From Burkholderiales bacterium (GTDB taxonomy: Bacteria > Pseudomonadota > Gammaproteobacteria > Burkholderiales > SG8-41), in the NCBI GenBank assembly GCA_030683105.1, contig JAUXMZ010000066.1, positions 18,904 through 82,903 of the forward strand: DNA of 64,000 bases, given 5' to 3'. The position numbers and the translations under genes are program-made. This document shows, in pieces, positions 1-11,305 of the stretch (position 1 is its first letter; each line of letters opens with the position of its first letter). The notes beneath the pieces were generated by a model. The model saw nothing but the letters and a program-made list of their open reading frames with translations, made no database searches and was not told the origin of the DNA.

Positions 1-151
1 TACGCAATGCATCGACCACGAACTGGAACGATGCCGACACGTCCATCCAGCCGTGCAGCAGTATGAGTTTCGGGTGATGCGCTTCACCCCAGGTGCGCAC
101 GTGATAACGCAGGCCGCGGATGTCGTGAAAATGCGAGCGGCTGGGTTTCAT
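1..151 (-). CDS. alpha/beta hydrolase, N-terminal fragment
   Basis: Only the first 50 codons lie in the window; the gene runs off the left edge. The fragment reads MKPSRSHFHDIRGLRYHVRT and then a strand leading into LLHGWMD, the HG oxyanion-hole motif after strand beta-3 of alpha/beta hydrolases. The ATG lies 4 nt after the stop of the upstream DMT-family gene on the same strand, so the two are probably cotranscribed. The catalytic Ser, Asp and His lie outside the window, so substrate and activity cannot be judged. Confidence 0.75.
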   Translation of the reverse strand, partial: MKPSRSHFHDIRGLRYHVRTWGEAHHPKLILLHGWMDVSASFQFVVDALR

Positions 152-155
152 GCGT

Positions 156-1052
156 TTACGCGAGGGGAGGCGTGGGGGGCTGGCGCAGCGCGTGCCATGA
201 CAGCAGCGCCAGGCTGGCGACGATCAGCAACATGCCCAGGGCTTCCACCGTGCCCGGCGTCTCGCCCAGTTGCAGGCGCGAGGACAGCACGCCCACCGCC
301 GGCACTGCCATGATCGACAATCCGGCGACCCCGGCCGACAGGCGCTGCAGCACATACAGCCATAGCAGCCAGCCCGCAACCGAGCCGAGCAGCGTGGCGT
401 ATATCAGCAGGAACCAGAAGTAGGGCGTCCATTGCACCGGCGGCGAGGGAACGGCCCAGGCTATGCCGACCAGAACCAGCCCACCGAACAGCATTTGCCA
501 GGCGGTGACGCGCAGCAGTCCCGGTCCGAGTTCCCGGCGCCACTTCTTGGCCAGTACCACGCTCACTGCCCACCCCATGCCGGTGAGCACCGCCAGCAGT
601 TTGCTGGCCGGACTGCCGCTCAATTGCCAGGGTTCCACCACCAGCACCAGTCCGGTCGCGGACAGCAGCACCGCGATCCATTGCATTTTGCTTATGCGCT
701 CGCTCAGCACCAGCCACGCAAAGAGCAGGGTCCAGAACGGCATCGTATAGCACAGCACCGCGGTTTTTCCGGCGGCCCCGGAAACCAGCGCCCAGGACAC
801 CAGGGCGTTGAACGCCGTGGTCTGGAACAGACCGAAAACGAACAGTTTGCCTGGTGATTGCAGCGTCAGCGGCTGGCGGCGCAGGATGAGCACGGCGAAG
901 ATGAGCAACGCGCCGGGCAGGGTGCGCAGCGCCGCGTAATCAAAGGGGCCGGCAAAGCGCAGGCCTTCTTTCGTGACCACCCAGTTGTATCCCCAGATCA
1001 GGCACAGGCAGATGAGGGCGGCGACACCGCCTTTGGCGGAAGTGTTGGACAT
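156..1052 (-). CDS. EamA/DMT-family transporter
   Basis: A 298-aa integral membrane protein with about ten hydrophobic segments in two five-helix halves, the usual layout and length of EamA (RhaT/YdcZ-type) drug/metabolite transporters. The N-terminus enters helix 1 as GVAALICLCLIWGYNWVVTK, a typical EamA opening with the WGxNW signature. The substrate is unknown; relatives export amino acids, nucleosides or drugs. It precedes an alpha/beta hydrolase on the same strand and is divergent from dnaE across 163 bp. Confidence 0.85.
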   Translation of the reverse strand: MSNTSAKGGVAALICLCLIWGYNWVVTKEGLRFAGPFDYAALRTLPGALLIFAVLILRRQPLTLQSPGKLFVFGLFQTTAFNALVSWALVSGAAGKTAVLCYTMPFWTLLFAWLVLSERISKMQWIAVLLSATGLVLVVEPWQLSGSPASKLLAVLTGMGWAVSVVLAKKWRRELGPGLLRVTAWQMLFGGLVLVGIAWAVPSPPVQWTPYFWFLLIYATLLGSVAGWLLWLYVLQRLSAGVAGLSIMAVPAVGVLSSRLQLGETPGTVEALGMLLIVASLALLSWHALRQPPTPPLA

Positions 1053-1215
1053 GAATGCGGTTTAGTTATGCAATGTGTGTCGCGCGGTTTGGGCGACACA
1101 TGCATTATGCCGCAAGCAAGGCAAGTTCCGTACAAGTGCAACGCAAGTCACGGATGTCTAATGTAAAAAAATGCCGGTTATAAAAAAACGCCCGGCAACG
1201 TAAAATAGACCTGAC

Positions 1216-4686
<3,471 letters not shown>

Positions 4687-4722
4687 TCGGGGGGGATCTC
4701 GCGCGCCAGCGTGGAAATTAAG

Positions 4723-4737
4723 TAACTACTTGATTAT
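4723..4737 (+). repeat. AT-rich intergenic motif, copy a (TAACTACTTGATTAT)
   Basis: An AT-rich island between the convergent ends of dnaE and acyP. The 15-mer differs by one or two bases from copies upstream of the two Slam-like genes. Just downstream, a 7-bp hairpin (TGGACGC/GCGTCCA, 4766–4782) is flanked by direct repeats of GTTTCCTG at 4755–4762 and 4783–4790; it lacks a T tract, so I do not call it a terminator. Confidence 0.35.
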
Positions 4738-4790
4738 ATTTAATAATATATAACGTTTCCTGAGGTGGACGCGCGGCGTCCAGTTTCCTG

Positions 4791-5069
4791 TTATGCCGTG
4801 GGCAGCGCCAGGAACACCGAAAATTCACCACTGGCTTCCGCAGTGCGCACATCACCTACCGCCGCACCTGAAGGTCCGTGTTTTGCCCAGGCGGTCATCG
4901 TTTCCACGGCTGCCGGCCGGCCCTGGATCATGGCTTCCACACTGCCATCGTGGCGGTTGCGGACCCAGCCGGTGATATCCAGCTCACTCGCTTTGCGCTG
5001 CATGGCGTAGCGAAACCCCACGCCCTGCACCCGGCCGGTGATCTGCAGATGGCGGACGATGCTCATCAT
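4791..5069 (-). CDS. acyP: acylphosphatase
   Basis: A 92-aa protein with the family's normal length and fold signature. It hydrolyses acyl phosphates such as acetyl or carbamoyl phosphate. The phosphate-binding loop and catalytic Arg are in [13 protein letters not shown], and the catalytic Asn is in [13 protein letters not shown]. The gene directly follows the anti-sigma gene on the same strand (10-nt gap) and may be cotranscribed with the sigma/anti-sigma pair. A second Met one codon in (MSIVRH) is an equally good start. Confidence 0.93.
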   Translation of the reverse strand: MMSIVRHLQITGRVQGVGFRYAMQRKASELDITGWVRNRHDGSVEAMIQGRPAAVETMTAWAKHGPSGAAVGDVRTAEASGEFSVFLALPTA

Positions 5070-5079
5070 GAGGCGCGGC

Positions 5080-5787
5080 TCACAGCCGCATGTAGGCGTA
5101 ACCTTCCTGCGTCTGCAGCCGGCTGATCTCCGCGATCCCGGAGGGCACGAGCCGCGCTTCAGGTATCACGGCATCGGCGCCGATATCGCGCCGGGTGAGG
5201 GTGTTCTGGCACACGCGAAAGTCGACGCCGCGCACCGCCAGTTGCGCCACTTCCGGTTCAAAGGGCGCGCCATCGCTGTTCTTGGCGCCGCGCAGCAGGA
5301 AATCCACGCCCAGGTTGTGCGCAACCACCACGACCTTGGCGCGGGGCGAGGTCGCCAGATGATTGGTGACATTGCGCAACGCGGTTTCCACATCGGTGCC
5401 GCTTGCAATGTGGTACACCATTTTTTCCTTGCCCAGGGCCACCGTCTGCGAGGGGGCGTACGTTAGGCTGGGCAACGCCACCCATGCCGCGAGGGCCGCC
5501 ACCAGCACTGAGGCGGCCGTGGCAGCCTGCCATGCCCGCAGCCGTTTTGTGGCCGCCGGTTTTTCCCCGACGTGCAGGTTTTTGGCTATGCGCTGCCTGA
5601 GCGCCGCGGGGGCGGCGTGGAACTGCAGTTTGGCGGATTCCGAGTCGCGCAGCGTCTTTAACCCGGCGTGCAGCGCACGGCAGTTGCCGCAATCCTGAAG
5701 GTGGCGTTCCAGATCGAGGCTGGTCATCAGATCAAGCTCGTAATCCAGATAGGCATGAACCAGCGTTTGCGTGTCCTGGCAATTCAT
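5080..5787 (-). CDS. anti-sigma factor with zinc-finger domain fused to a DsrE-like domain
   Basis: A 235-aa protein in three parts. The N-terminus is a zinc-binding anti-sigma domain (zf-HC2 type) with an H-x3-C-x2-C core (RHLQDCGNC). A membrane segment follows at about 85–107, then a C-terminal domain (about 115–235) close in sequence to the lipoprotein encoded at 6555–7013; shared blocks are VDFL, LRN(V/I)xNHL and the tail QxxEGYAYxR, plus a conserved Cys in VCQxTL. This domain should be periplasmic. I chose the ATG 9 nt inside the longest frame because AAGGAG lies 8–9 nt upstream; that Shine-Dalgarno overlaps the end of the sigma gene, so translation is probably coupled. A DsrE-like sensor on an anti-sigma factor is unusual. 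Confidence 0.82.
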   Translation of the reverse strand: MNCQDTQTLVHAYLDYELDLMTSLDLERHLQDCGNCRALHAGLKTLRDSESAKLQFHAAPAALRQRIAKNLHVGEKPAATKRLRAWQAATAASVLVAALAAWVALPSLTYAPSQTVALGKEKMVYHIASGTDVETALRNVTNHLATSPRAKVVVVAHNLGVDFLLRGAKNSDGAPFEPEVAQLAVRGVDFRVCQNTLTRRDIGADAVIPEARLVPSGIAEISRLQTQEGYAYMRL

Positions 5788-5792
5788 TTCAA

Positions 5793-6344
5793 TCACTCCT
5801 TTTTGTCTGCTGTTGCCGTCAGCGATGCCTGCAGCTGTTGACGTCCCCGCGCCAGTCGCGACATCACGGTGCCCAGCGGAATGTCTATAACTCTCGCGAT
5901 CTCTTTGTATGAGAGCCCCTCGATCTCGCGCATCACCAGCACCTCGCGAAAAGCCAGCGGCAGGCTTTCGATGGCGCGGTTGACCCAGTCGCAGTCCGCC
6001 TGGGCGATGGCAAGCGCCTCCGGATTACGGCTGATGCGCCCATTGCCGCCGGCGCTGTCGGCGTCCATCGTGTGCACCAGTTCATCAAACTCCTCGCTGT
6101 CTCCCGGGCCGGGCAGCCGGCCGTGCTGGGTGTAGCAGGTGTTGCGCACAATCGCCAGCAACCAGGCTCTGCCATCCCCGCCGCGGAAGCCGCCGAAAAA
6201 CCGGTAGGCGCGCAGATATGCCTCCTGCACCGCCTCCTCGGCATCGGCATCGTTGCGCAGCAGCCAGCGCGCAAGGTTATAGGCGGCGTCAAGATGCGGC
6301 ATGATGGCCGCTTCGAACCTCGATCGCTGCTCTGCGTTTGTCAC
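5793..6344 (-). CDS. ECF-type RNA polymerase sigma factor
   Basis: A 183-aa ECF sigma factor. Region 2 (about 14–80) contains DAEEAVQEAYLRAYRFF and the WLLAIVRNTC segment. Region 4 (about 120–175) has LPLAFREVLVMREIEGLSY, followed by the helix-turn-helix EIARVIDIPLGTVMSRLARG. I prefer the GTG start (VTNAEQRS) over an upstream ATG because GAGGAA lies 5 nt before it and it fits family length. The stop overlaps the anti-sigma region, the standard sigma/anti-sigma coupling. A lipoprotein related to the anti-sigma sensor domain is divergently encoded and is the obvious candidate target. Confidence 0.92.
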   Translation of the reverse strand: MTNAEQRSRFEAAIMPHLDAAYNLARWLLRNDADAEEAVQEAYLRAYRFFGGFRGGDGRAWLLAIVRNTCYTQHGRLPGPGDSEEFDELVHTMDADSAGGNGRISRNPEALAIAQADCDWVNRAIESLPLAFREVLVMREIEGLSYKEIARVIDIPLGTVMSRLARGRQQLQASLTATADKKE

Positions 6345-6357
6345 ATGTTCCTCAGAT

Positions 6358-6386
6358 ATATACCGCGTTGCCGTGAATTTTATTCC
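6358..6386 (-). promoter_or_regulatory. candidate ECF promoter, sigma-gene side
   Basis: GGAATA, 17 nt, then GTATAT on the minus strand, reminiscent of GGAA-type ECF –35 elements. The same arrangement occurs in the opposite direction 25 bp away. The –10 lies only about 14 nt before the GTG start, so the transcript would begin inside the Shine-Dalgarno. That is an argument against this copy, or against my start choice. Confidence 0.25.
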
Positions 6387-6410
6387 GCACCGCACTATGT
6401 TGCGACTCCG

Positions 6411-6439
6411 GGAATATTTTTTGCCGGGTAGCGGTAGTA
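6411..6439 (+). promoter_or_regulatory. candidate ECF promoter, lipoprotein side
   Basis: GGAATA, 17 nt, then GTAGTA, matching the spacing and both half-sites of the opposite-strand candidate. It would give a leader of roughly 110 nt before the DsrE-like lipoprotein. A separate sigma-70-like TATAAC lies at about 6511, so the assignment is open. Confidence 0.3.
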
Positions 6440-6554
6440 CGTTATGTAAGCCCGGAAAGGGATATCGGCCAGGCTGGCGCGGTTACGGCATGCCGGGTTA
6501 CCCATTATGGTATAACTTGATCAAACGATACATATTCTTAACTGGAGGAACGCG

Positions 6555-7013
6555 ATGACAAGATTAAAAAAGGCTGTGCTGGGCTCGGTGGTGGCGGGAG
6601 CGATAGTGCTTTCGGGCTGTGCGACCAACGGCGGCATGGACCCGAAAGCCAACGTGGCCGGGGACAAAGTGGTCTATCACGTCAACGATACCGATGACCA
6701 GGCCGTCGGCGCGCTGCGCAATATCGGCAACCACCTCGAGGTCAATCCCAAGGCCAGGATCGTGGTGGTGACCCACGCGCGCGGCGTGGATTTCCTGTTC
6801 GACGGCGCCAAGGACAAAGGCGGCAATCCGTATAACGTCAAGGTAGAGGAACTCAAGGCGCAGGGCGTGCAGTTCGACGTGTGCCAGATCACGCTGCGCA
6901 ACCGGAAACTCGACAAGAGCAAGTTCCTGCCTGAGGCGACTTTCGTGCCGTCAGGGGTTGCCGAGATCACCCGCCTGCAACAGCGCGAGGGCTACGCCTA
7001 TCTGCGGCCATAA
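6555..7013 (+). CDS. DsrE-family lipoprotein
   Basis: A 152-aa protein with a lipoprotein signal (basic MTRLKK, hydrophobic core, lipobox LSGC with Cys22) followed by a single DsrE/DsrF-like domain. The domain opens VVYHVNDTD and contains NHLEVNPKARIVVVTHARG, VDFLFDGAKDKGGN and Cys110 in FDVCQ, and ends QREGYAYLRP. DsrE-fold proteins carry sulfur or act as small-ligand binders; only one conserved Cys is evident here. The sequence is clearly paralogous to the periplasmic half of the anti-sigma factor encoded divergently. A strong Shine-Dalgarno (GGAGGAA) precedes the ATG, and an intrinsic terminator follows. Confidence 0.85.
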   Translation: MTRLKKAVLGSVVAGAIVLSGCATNGGMDPKANVAGDKVVYHVNDTDDQAVGALRNIGNHLEVNPKARIVVVTHARGVDFLFDGAKDKGGNPYNVKVEELKAQGVQFDVCQITLRNRKLDKSKFLPEATFVPSGVAEITRLQQREGYAYLRP

Positions 7014-7034
7014 ATTCGCTTTCTTCAGAAATGA

Positions 7035-7060
7035 GGGCGGCTTGTGCCGCCCTTTTTTTT
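7035..7060 (+). terminator. intrinsic terminator after the DsrE-like lipoprotein
   Basis: Perfect 7-bp stem GGGCGGC/GCCGCCC, TTGT loop, then eight T residues. It ends the monocistronic lipoprotein transcript 22 nt after the stop. Confidence 0.93.
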
Positions 7061-7105
7061 GGCGGCGAATTGCCGTCTGGACCGCTAAGCGCATACAATC
7101 CGATG

Positions 7106-7139
7106 GTTACTTCATTGCAACGCAATAATAAAAAGTAAC
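7106..7139. promoter_or_regulatory. inverted repeat upstream of the hyf-like operon
   Basis: GTTACTT at 7106–7112 pairs exactly with AAGTAAC at 7133–7139. An overlapping second pair is GCAACG (7117–7122) with CGTTGC (7139–7144). It lies 28 nt before the first gene of the operon, so it could be an operator or a leader structure. Confidence 0.3.
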
Positions 7140-7166
7140 GTTGCCGCAACGCTTAGACCATTAATA

Positions 7167-9179
7167 ATGCTTCCATCGGTGGCCTCACCGCTTAACCTGA
7201 TACTCGGCGTGATAGTGAGCTGGCTCGCAATCGGCCTTGTCGGGCTCGCGCGCCCGCTCAGCCTGCGCTTTGTCAGCCGGGTGCTGTTCCCGCTGGGCGC
7301 GGCCGGCGGCCTGGTGCTGATGGCTGCCGCATTCTTCGGAATTCCAGCGGCACCCGCTACGCTGGTGCTGCCATTGGGGCTGCCCGATCTGCCGTTTCAT
7401 ATCCGGCTCGATGCGCTGTCGGCAATTTTCGTCGGCCTGCTGGGCGTGGCCGTGGTCGGGATTTCGTTGTTCTCCAGCGGGTACTTCCGGCGCGGCCAGG
7501 GGTCGGCGCCGGGCGTGCTGTGTCTGCAGTATCACCTGTTCCTGGCGTCCATGGTCACGGTATTGCTGGCGGACGATGCCTACCTGTTCATGGTGGCGTG
7601 GGAAACCATGGCGATCGCGTCCTATTTTCTCGTCACCAGCAGCCACAAGATTCCGGAAATCCGCAGCGCCGGTTTCCTTTATCTGCTGATCGCGCATCTG
7701 GGCGCGATCGCCATCCTGCTGTGCTTCGGCGTGCTGCAGGGCGGCCAGGGCGACTATACTTTCGCGGCGATGCGCGGCATCGAACTTGCGCCGTTCTGGG
7801 GCAGCGTTGCTTTCCTGCTCGCATTGTTCGGCTTTGGCGCCAAGGCGGGCATATTGCCGCTGCACGTATGGCTGCCGGAAGCGCATCCCGCGGCGCCGTC
7901 GCCGGTCTCAGCGCTGATGAGCGGGGTCATGCTCAAGATTGCGATCTACGGCATCCTGCGCGTGACCTTCGATCTGCTGCAGGTGCAGATCTGGTGGTGG
8001 GGGGCGCTGGCGCTGGGATTGGGGCTGCTGACCGCGCTGTTCGGGGTGATGTTCGCGGCGGTCCAGAGCGACATGAAGCGCCTGCTCGCCTATTCCTCGA
8101 TCGAGAATATCGGCATCATCGTGGCGGGCATCGGCCTGACCATCATTTTTCACGTTTACGGCAATCCGCATCTTGCGGCGCTGGCGCTGGTGGCTACGCT
8201 TTATCACAGCCTCAACCACGCCTGTTTCAAAAGCCTGCTGTTCCTCGTCACCGGCTCGGTATTGCACGCGACGCACGAAAGAAGCCTCGGCAAGCTCGGC
8301 GGCCTGATCCACAACATGCCGTGGGTCGCCGCGACCGCGCTCATCGGTTCGCTGGCGATTGCGGGGCTGCCCCCGCTCAACGGCTTCGTGTCGGAATGGC
8401 TGTTGCTGCAGGCGTTCCTGTTTTCACCGGGGCTCGCCAACAATTATCTGAACATGCTGGTGCCGGTCGCCGCCGCCGCGCTGGTGCTGGCCGCTGCGCT
8501 GTCGGGCTACGTGATGGTCAAGTTCTACGGTGTGGTCTTTCTCGGGCAGCACCGCGAAGCACGGCTCGCCGAGGCGCGCGATGAGGGACCATGGGCGCGC
8601 GCCGGCCTGGTGTGGCTGGCGGCGGCTTGCGTACTTCTGGGCCTGCTGCCCATCGTCATCATCCGGTTGCTCGATCACGTGACGCTGCCACTGGTCAATT
8701 TTGCCATTGGCGCCGACGCTGCCCGCGCGGGCTGGCTGCTGATCGCGCCGGTTTCGCCGGAACGGGCGAGCTACGGTCCGCTGTTGTTTTTGCTCGGCAT
8801 CCTGGGCACCGTGCTGTTCACGTTTGCGCTGGTGCGGTGGCTCTATCATGGCCGGGTGCGGCGCGGGGATGCCTGGGACTGCGGCTTTCCGGCGCAGAAT
8901 GCGCGCATGCAGGATACTGCTGAAGGTTTCGGTCAGCCGATCAAGCAGATTTTCGAACCGTTCTTCCGCATCCGGCGCCACCTGCCCAGTCCTTTCGATG
9001 CGCAGCCGTTCTACTCCGCCGCCACCGAAGACCGCCTGTGGCACTGGCTGTATCTGCCGATCGCGCGCGTGAACGAGCGTCTGGCGGCGTGGATTGGCAT
9101 CCTGCAGCATGGTCGAATTTATCTTTATCTGCTCTACAGCTTCGTCACGTTGCTCGTGCTGCTGATCATAGTGCGCTGA
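7167..9179 (+). CDS. hyfB: hydrogenase-4 component B-like proton-pumping subunit
   Basis: A 670-aa membrane protein of the Mrp/NuoL antiporter family, with the length of E. coli HyfB (672). It has about 16 membrane segments. The conserved channel motif LPLHVWLPEAHPAAPSPVSA sits near residue 230, followed by a Lys-containing helix (MLKIAIYG). Near 300 is DMKRLLAYSSIENIG, and a cytoplasmic DAWDCGFP segment precedes the last helix. It starts the six-gene hyf-like cluster. It should translocate H+ or Na+, driven by the soluble arm, which here lacks NiFe ligands (see the large subunit). Confidence 0.9.
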   Translation: MLPSVASPLNLILGVIVSWLAIGLVGLARPLSLRFVSRVLFPLGAAGGLVLMAAAFFGIPAAPATLVLPLGLPDLPFHIRLDALSAIFVGLLGVAVVGISLFSSGYFRRGQGSAPGVLCLQYHLFLASMVTVLLADDAYLFMVAWETMAIASYFLVTSSHKIPEIRSAGFLYLLIAHLGAIAILLCFGVLQGGQGDYTFAAMRGIELAPFWGSVAFLLALFGFGAKAGILPLHVWLPEAHPAAPSPVSALMSGVMLKIAIYGILRVTFDLLQVQIWWWGALALGLGLLTALFGVMFAAVQSDMKRLLAYSSIENIGIIVAGIGLTIIFHVYGNPHLAALALVATLYHSLNHACFKSLLFLVTGSVLHATHERSLGKLGGLIHNMPWVAATALIGSLAIAGLPPLNGFVSEWLLLQAFLFSPGLANNYLNMLVPVAAAALVLAAALSGYVMVKFYGVVFLGQHREARLAEARDEGPWARAGLVWLAAACVLLGLLPIVIIRLLDHVTLPLVNFAIGADAARAGWLLIAPVSPERASYGPLLFLLGILGTVLFTFALVRWLYHGRVRRGDAWDCGFPAQNARMQDTAEGFGQPIKQIFEPFFRIRRHLPSPFDAQPFYSAATEDRLWHWLYLPIARVNERLAAWIGILQHGRIYLYLLYSFVTLLVLLIIVR

Positions 9180-9181
9180 TC

Positions 9182-10135
9182 ATGATTAAATTCATCGAAG
9201 CTTTGCTCTCGCAACTGGCCCAGACCATGCTGGTGGTGGTGTTCGCGCCCCTGATGCTGGGCTGGGTCAATCAGTGCCGCGCCTGGCTGCAGAACAGGAG
9301 CGGGCCGGGCGTGCTGCAGCCGTACCGGGTGTTGCACAAGCTCTTTCACAAGGACGCATTGATCGCTCATAATGCATCCGCTATTTTCCGTTCCGCACCC
9401 TATATCCAGTTCGGCTGCATGGCGCTGGCGGCGAGCATCGTGCCGGTGGTCGAGACCAATCTTGCGTTTTCGCCCGCCGCCGATGTCATCGCGCTGGTGG
9501 GCATATTCGCGCTGGCGCGCGTGTTCTCGTCGCTCGCCGCGATGGATATCGGCACATCGTTCGGCAGCCTCGGCGCGCGCCGCGAGATGCTGGTGGCGAG
9601 CCTGTCGGAGCCGGCGCTGCTGATGGTGTTTTTCACGCCGCTGCTGATCGCGCAGTCAAGCTCGCTTACCGTGATCGTCGACACGCTGGCGCACCGCGAG
9701 TTCGCGATTTATCCGAGCCTCGCGTTCGCGGCGGTCGCGTTCGTCATGGTGCTGCTGGCTGAAAATGCACGCATTCCCATCGACAATCCGTCAACGCACC
9801 TCGAACTGACCATGATCCACGAGGCGCTGATTCTGGAATATTCGGCGCGCCATCTGGCGCTGATCGAGTGGGCGACCGCCATCAAGCTTACCGTTTACTG
9901 TGCCATCGGCATTGCGCTGTTCCTGCCGTGGGGCATGGTCGAAGCGGGAGACTGGCCAATGTTCCCGGTTGCCGTGGGCATATTGGTTGCCAAGCTGGCG
10001 CTGGCGGGAGCCGGGTTGGCGGTGATGGAGACGGTGTCGGCGAAGATGCGCATATTTCGCGCGCCCGAGTTTCTCGGCATGGCGTTCCTGTTCGCGGTGC
10101 TGGGTTTGCTGATCCGCCTTTTGCTTGGAGCATGA
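9182..10135 (+). CDS. hyfC: hydrogenase-4 component C-like (NuoH/HycD family) subunit
   Basis: A 317-aa membrane protein (E. coli HyfC 315 aa) of the NuoH family, the subunit linking the Fe–S arm to the membrane arm. Visible signatures are GPGVLQPYRVLHKLFHKDA in the first cytoplasmic loop, SFGSLGARREMLVASLSEPAL, and NARIPIDNPSTHLELTMIHE, the acidic loop of the quinone-site region. The ATG follows the hyfB stop by 2 nt; a longer upstream frame overlaps hyfB and is not the start. The next gene in the usual order, hyfE, is displaced by a GxxExxY insertion. Confidence 0.92.
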   Translation: MIKFIEALLSQLAQTMLVVVFAPLMLGWVNQCRAWLQNRSGPGVLQPYRVLHKLFHKDALIAHNASAIFRSAPYIQFGCMALAASIVPVVETNLAFSPAADVIALVGIFALARVFSSLAAMDIGTSFGSLGARREMLVASLSEPALLMVFFTPLLIAQSSSLTVIVDTLAHREFAIYPSLAFAAVAFVMVLLAENARIPIDNPSTHLELTMIHEALILEYSARHLALIEWATAIKLTVYCAIGIALFLPWGMVEAGDWPMFPVAVGILVAKLALAGAGLAVMETVSAKMRIFRAPEFLGMAFLFAVLGLLIRLLLGA

Positions 10136-10214
10136 AAGCTTAAAAACCTTGAAACACGAAGGACACAAGGGATTCTTTTCAATACCCGCTTGACGGGTAC
10201 ACAAAGGAAATAAC
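10136..10214 (+). repeat. dispersed repeat copy with hairpin, left flank of GxxExxY gene
   Basis: The sequence carries ACACGAAGGACACAA followed by GATTCTTTTCAA and the hairpin TACCCG-CTTGA-CGGGTA (10183–10199), then ACACAAAGG. Related copies occur near 15284, 52489 and 56666. With 10598–10630 it brackets the GxxExxY gene. Confidence 0.8.
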
Positions 10215-10592
10215 TTGGACGACGAGGAAATTGGAAAACTGATTCTAAACTCGGCGATGAAGATTCATACTGTTCTTGGCCCAGGATTGCTTGAGAGTGC
10301 ATATGAGGCTTGTGTGGCGTACGAACTTATGAAATGTGGCCTCGAAGTCAAAAGACAGGTTGTCATGCCGTTGAAATACGACGGCATTGAGCTGGATATT
10401 GGCTATCGATTAGATATCTTCGTTGGCGATAGAGTAATAGTGGAGATCAAGGCTGCTGAAAAGTTATTGCCTATACATACCGCACAGTTGTTAACTTATC
10501 TCAGGCTAAGTAAACGCAGACTCGGTTTTTTGCTTAATTTCAATGTGGCGCATATGAAAGACGGGTTAAAACGGGTTGTGAATGGATTTTGA
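10215..10592 (+). CDS. GxxExxY family protein
   Basis: A 125-aa protein with the family motif GLLESAY near residue 24, followed by YRLDIFVGDRVIVEIKA, which has the acidic–ExK spacing of PD-(D/E)XK-like nucleases, and ending HMKDGLKRVVNGF. Molecular function is not established for the family. It starts with TTG; AAAGGAAA lies 7 nt upstream. GC content is visibly lower than in the flanking hyf genes, and repeats of the CGAAGGACAC class flank it on both sides, so it looks like a mobile or repeat-associated insertion into the hyf operon between hyfC and hyfE. Confidence 0.88.
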   Translation: MDDEEIGKLILNSAMKIHTVLGPGLLESAYEACVAYELMKCGLEVKRQVVMPLKYDGIELDIGYRLDIFVGDRVIVEIKAAEKLLPIHTAQLLTYLRLSKRRLGFLLNFNVAHMKDGLKRVVNGF

Positions 10593-10597
10593 ATGAA

Positions 10598-10630
10598 ACC
10601 TTTGTTTCCTTCGTGTCCTTTGTGGTTCAT
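10598..10630 (-). repeat. dispersed repeat, right flank of GxxExxY gene
   Basis: TTTCCTTCGTGTCCTTTGTG is the inverted counterpart of the left-flank ACACGAAGGACACAA at about 10155–10170, so the GxxExxY gene sits between inverted repeats. Confidence 0.75.
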
Positions 10631-10648
10631 CTTTGGATTTTTTAGTCA

Positions 10649-11305
10649 ATGCCGATTAGCCTGCAACTGATCAACCTGATGGCGGCGCTGCTGCTGCTGA
10701 TCGCATTCGCCATGCTGTCGCAGCGGCGCATACTGTCGCTGATCTATCTGTTCGCGTGGCAGGGTGCGGTGCTTGCGGCCAATAGCGTGATTGTCGCCTG
10801 GTCTACCGGGCAAACCCACCTTTACTATTCCGCGCTGGTCACGTTCGCGCTCAAGGTGGTCGTGCTGCCGTGGATCCTGCATCGGCTCATCATCCGGCTC
10901 AACATCAAGTGGGACGTCGAGACGCTCATCAACATTCCGACGACCATGCTGGCCGGTATCGCGCTGGTGATCATTTCCTTCAATCTGGCGCTGCCGATCA
11001 GCCAGCTTGCCGGCACCATCACGCGCGGCACGCTCGGCATTGCGATCGCCATCGTGCTGCTGTCGTTCCTGATGATGATCACGCGGCGCAAGGCCGTGCC
11101 CCAGGTCATTGGTTTTCTGGCGATGGAGAACGGCCTGTTTTTCGCCGCAACCAGCACCACTTACGGCATGCCGATGGTGGTTGAGCTCGGCATCGCGCTC
11201 GATGTGCTGATCGGCATGGTGATTCTGGGCATTTTCTTTTTCCAGGTGCGCGAGGCGTTCGACAGTCTCGATCTGAAGCACATGGAAAAGCTCAGAGAAG
11301 AGTAA
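10649..11305 (+). CDS. hyfE: hydrogenase-4 component E-like membrane subunit
   Basis: A 218-aa membrane protein, matching E. coli HyfE (216 aa), with about six helices. It combines features of NuoJ/NuoK-type small antiporter-module subunits, including the helix ending QVIGFLAMENGLFFAAT, where a membrane-embedded Glu lies in the NuoK-like position. Its stop overlaps the hyfF ATG (TAATG), indicating coupled translation. It is the first gene after the GxxExxY interruption, so its expression depends on read-through or a new promoter in the inserted region. Confidence 0.88.
   Translation: MPISLQLINLMAALLLLIAFAMLSQRRILSLIYLFAWQGAVLAANSVIVAWSTGQTHLYYSALVTFALKVVVLPWILHRLIIRLNIKWDVETLINIPTTMLAGIALVIISFNLALPISQLAGTITRGTLGIAIAIVLLSFLMMITRRKAVPQVIGFLAMENGLFFAATSTTYGMPMVVELGIALDVLIGMVILGIFFFQVREAFDSLDLKHMEKLREE

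Noticed and set aside
1171..1206. Sigma-70 promoter for dnaE with TAAAAT at 1201–1206
   Set aside because: The implied transcript would start at about the ATG, and the –35 match is poor; evidence is too weak to list.
4766..4782. Hairpin between dnaE and acyP as a bidirectional terminator
   Set aside because: A 7-bp stem with no run of T on either side; not called.
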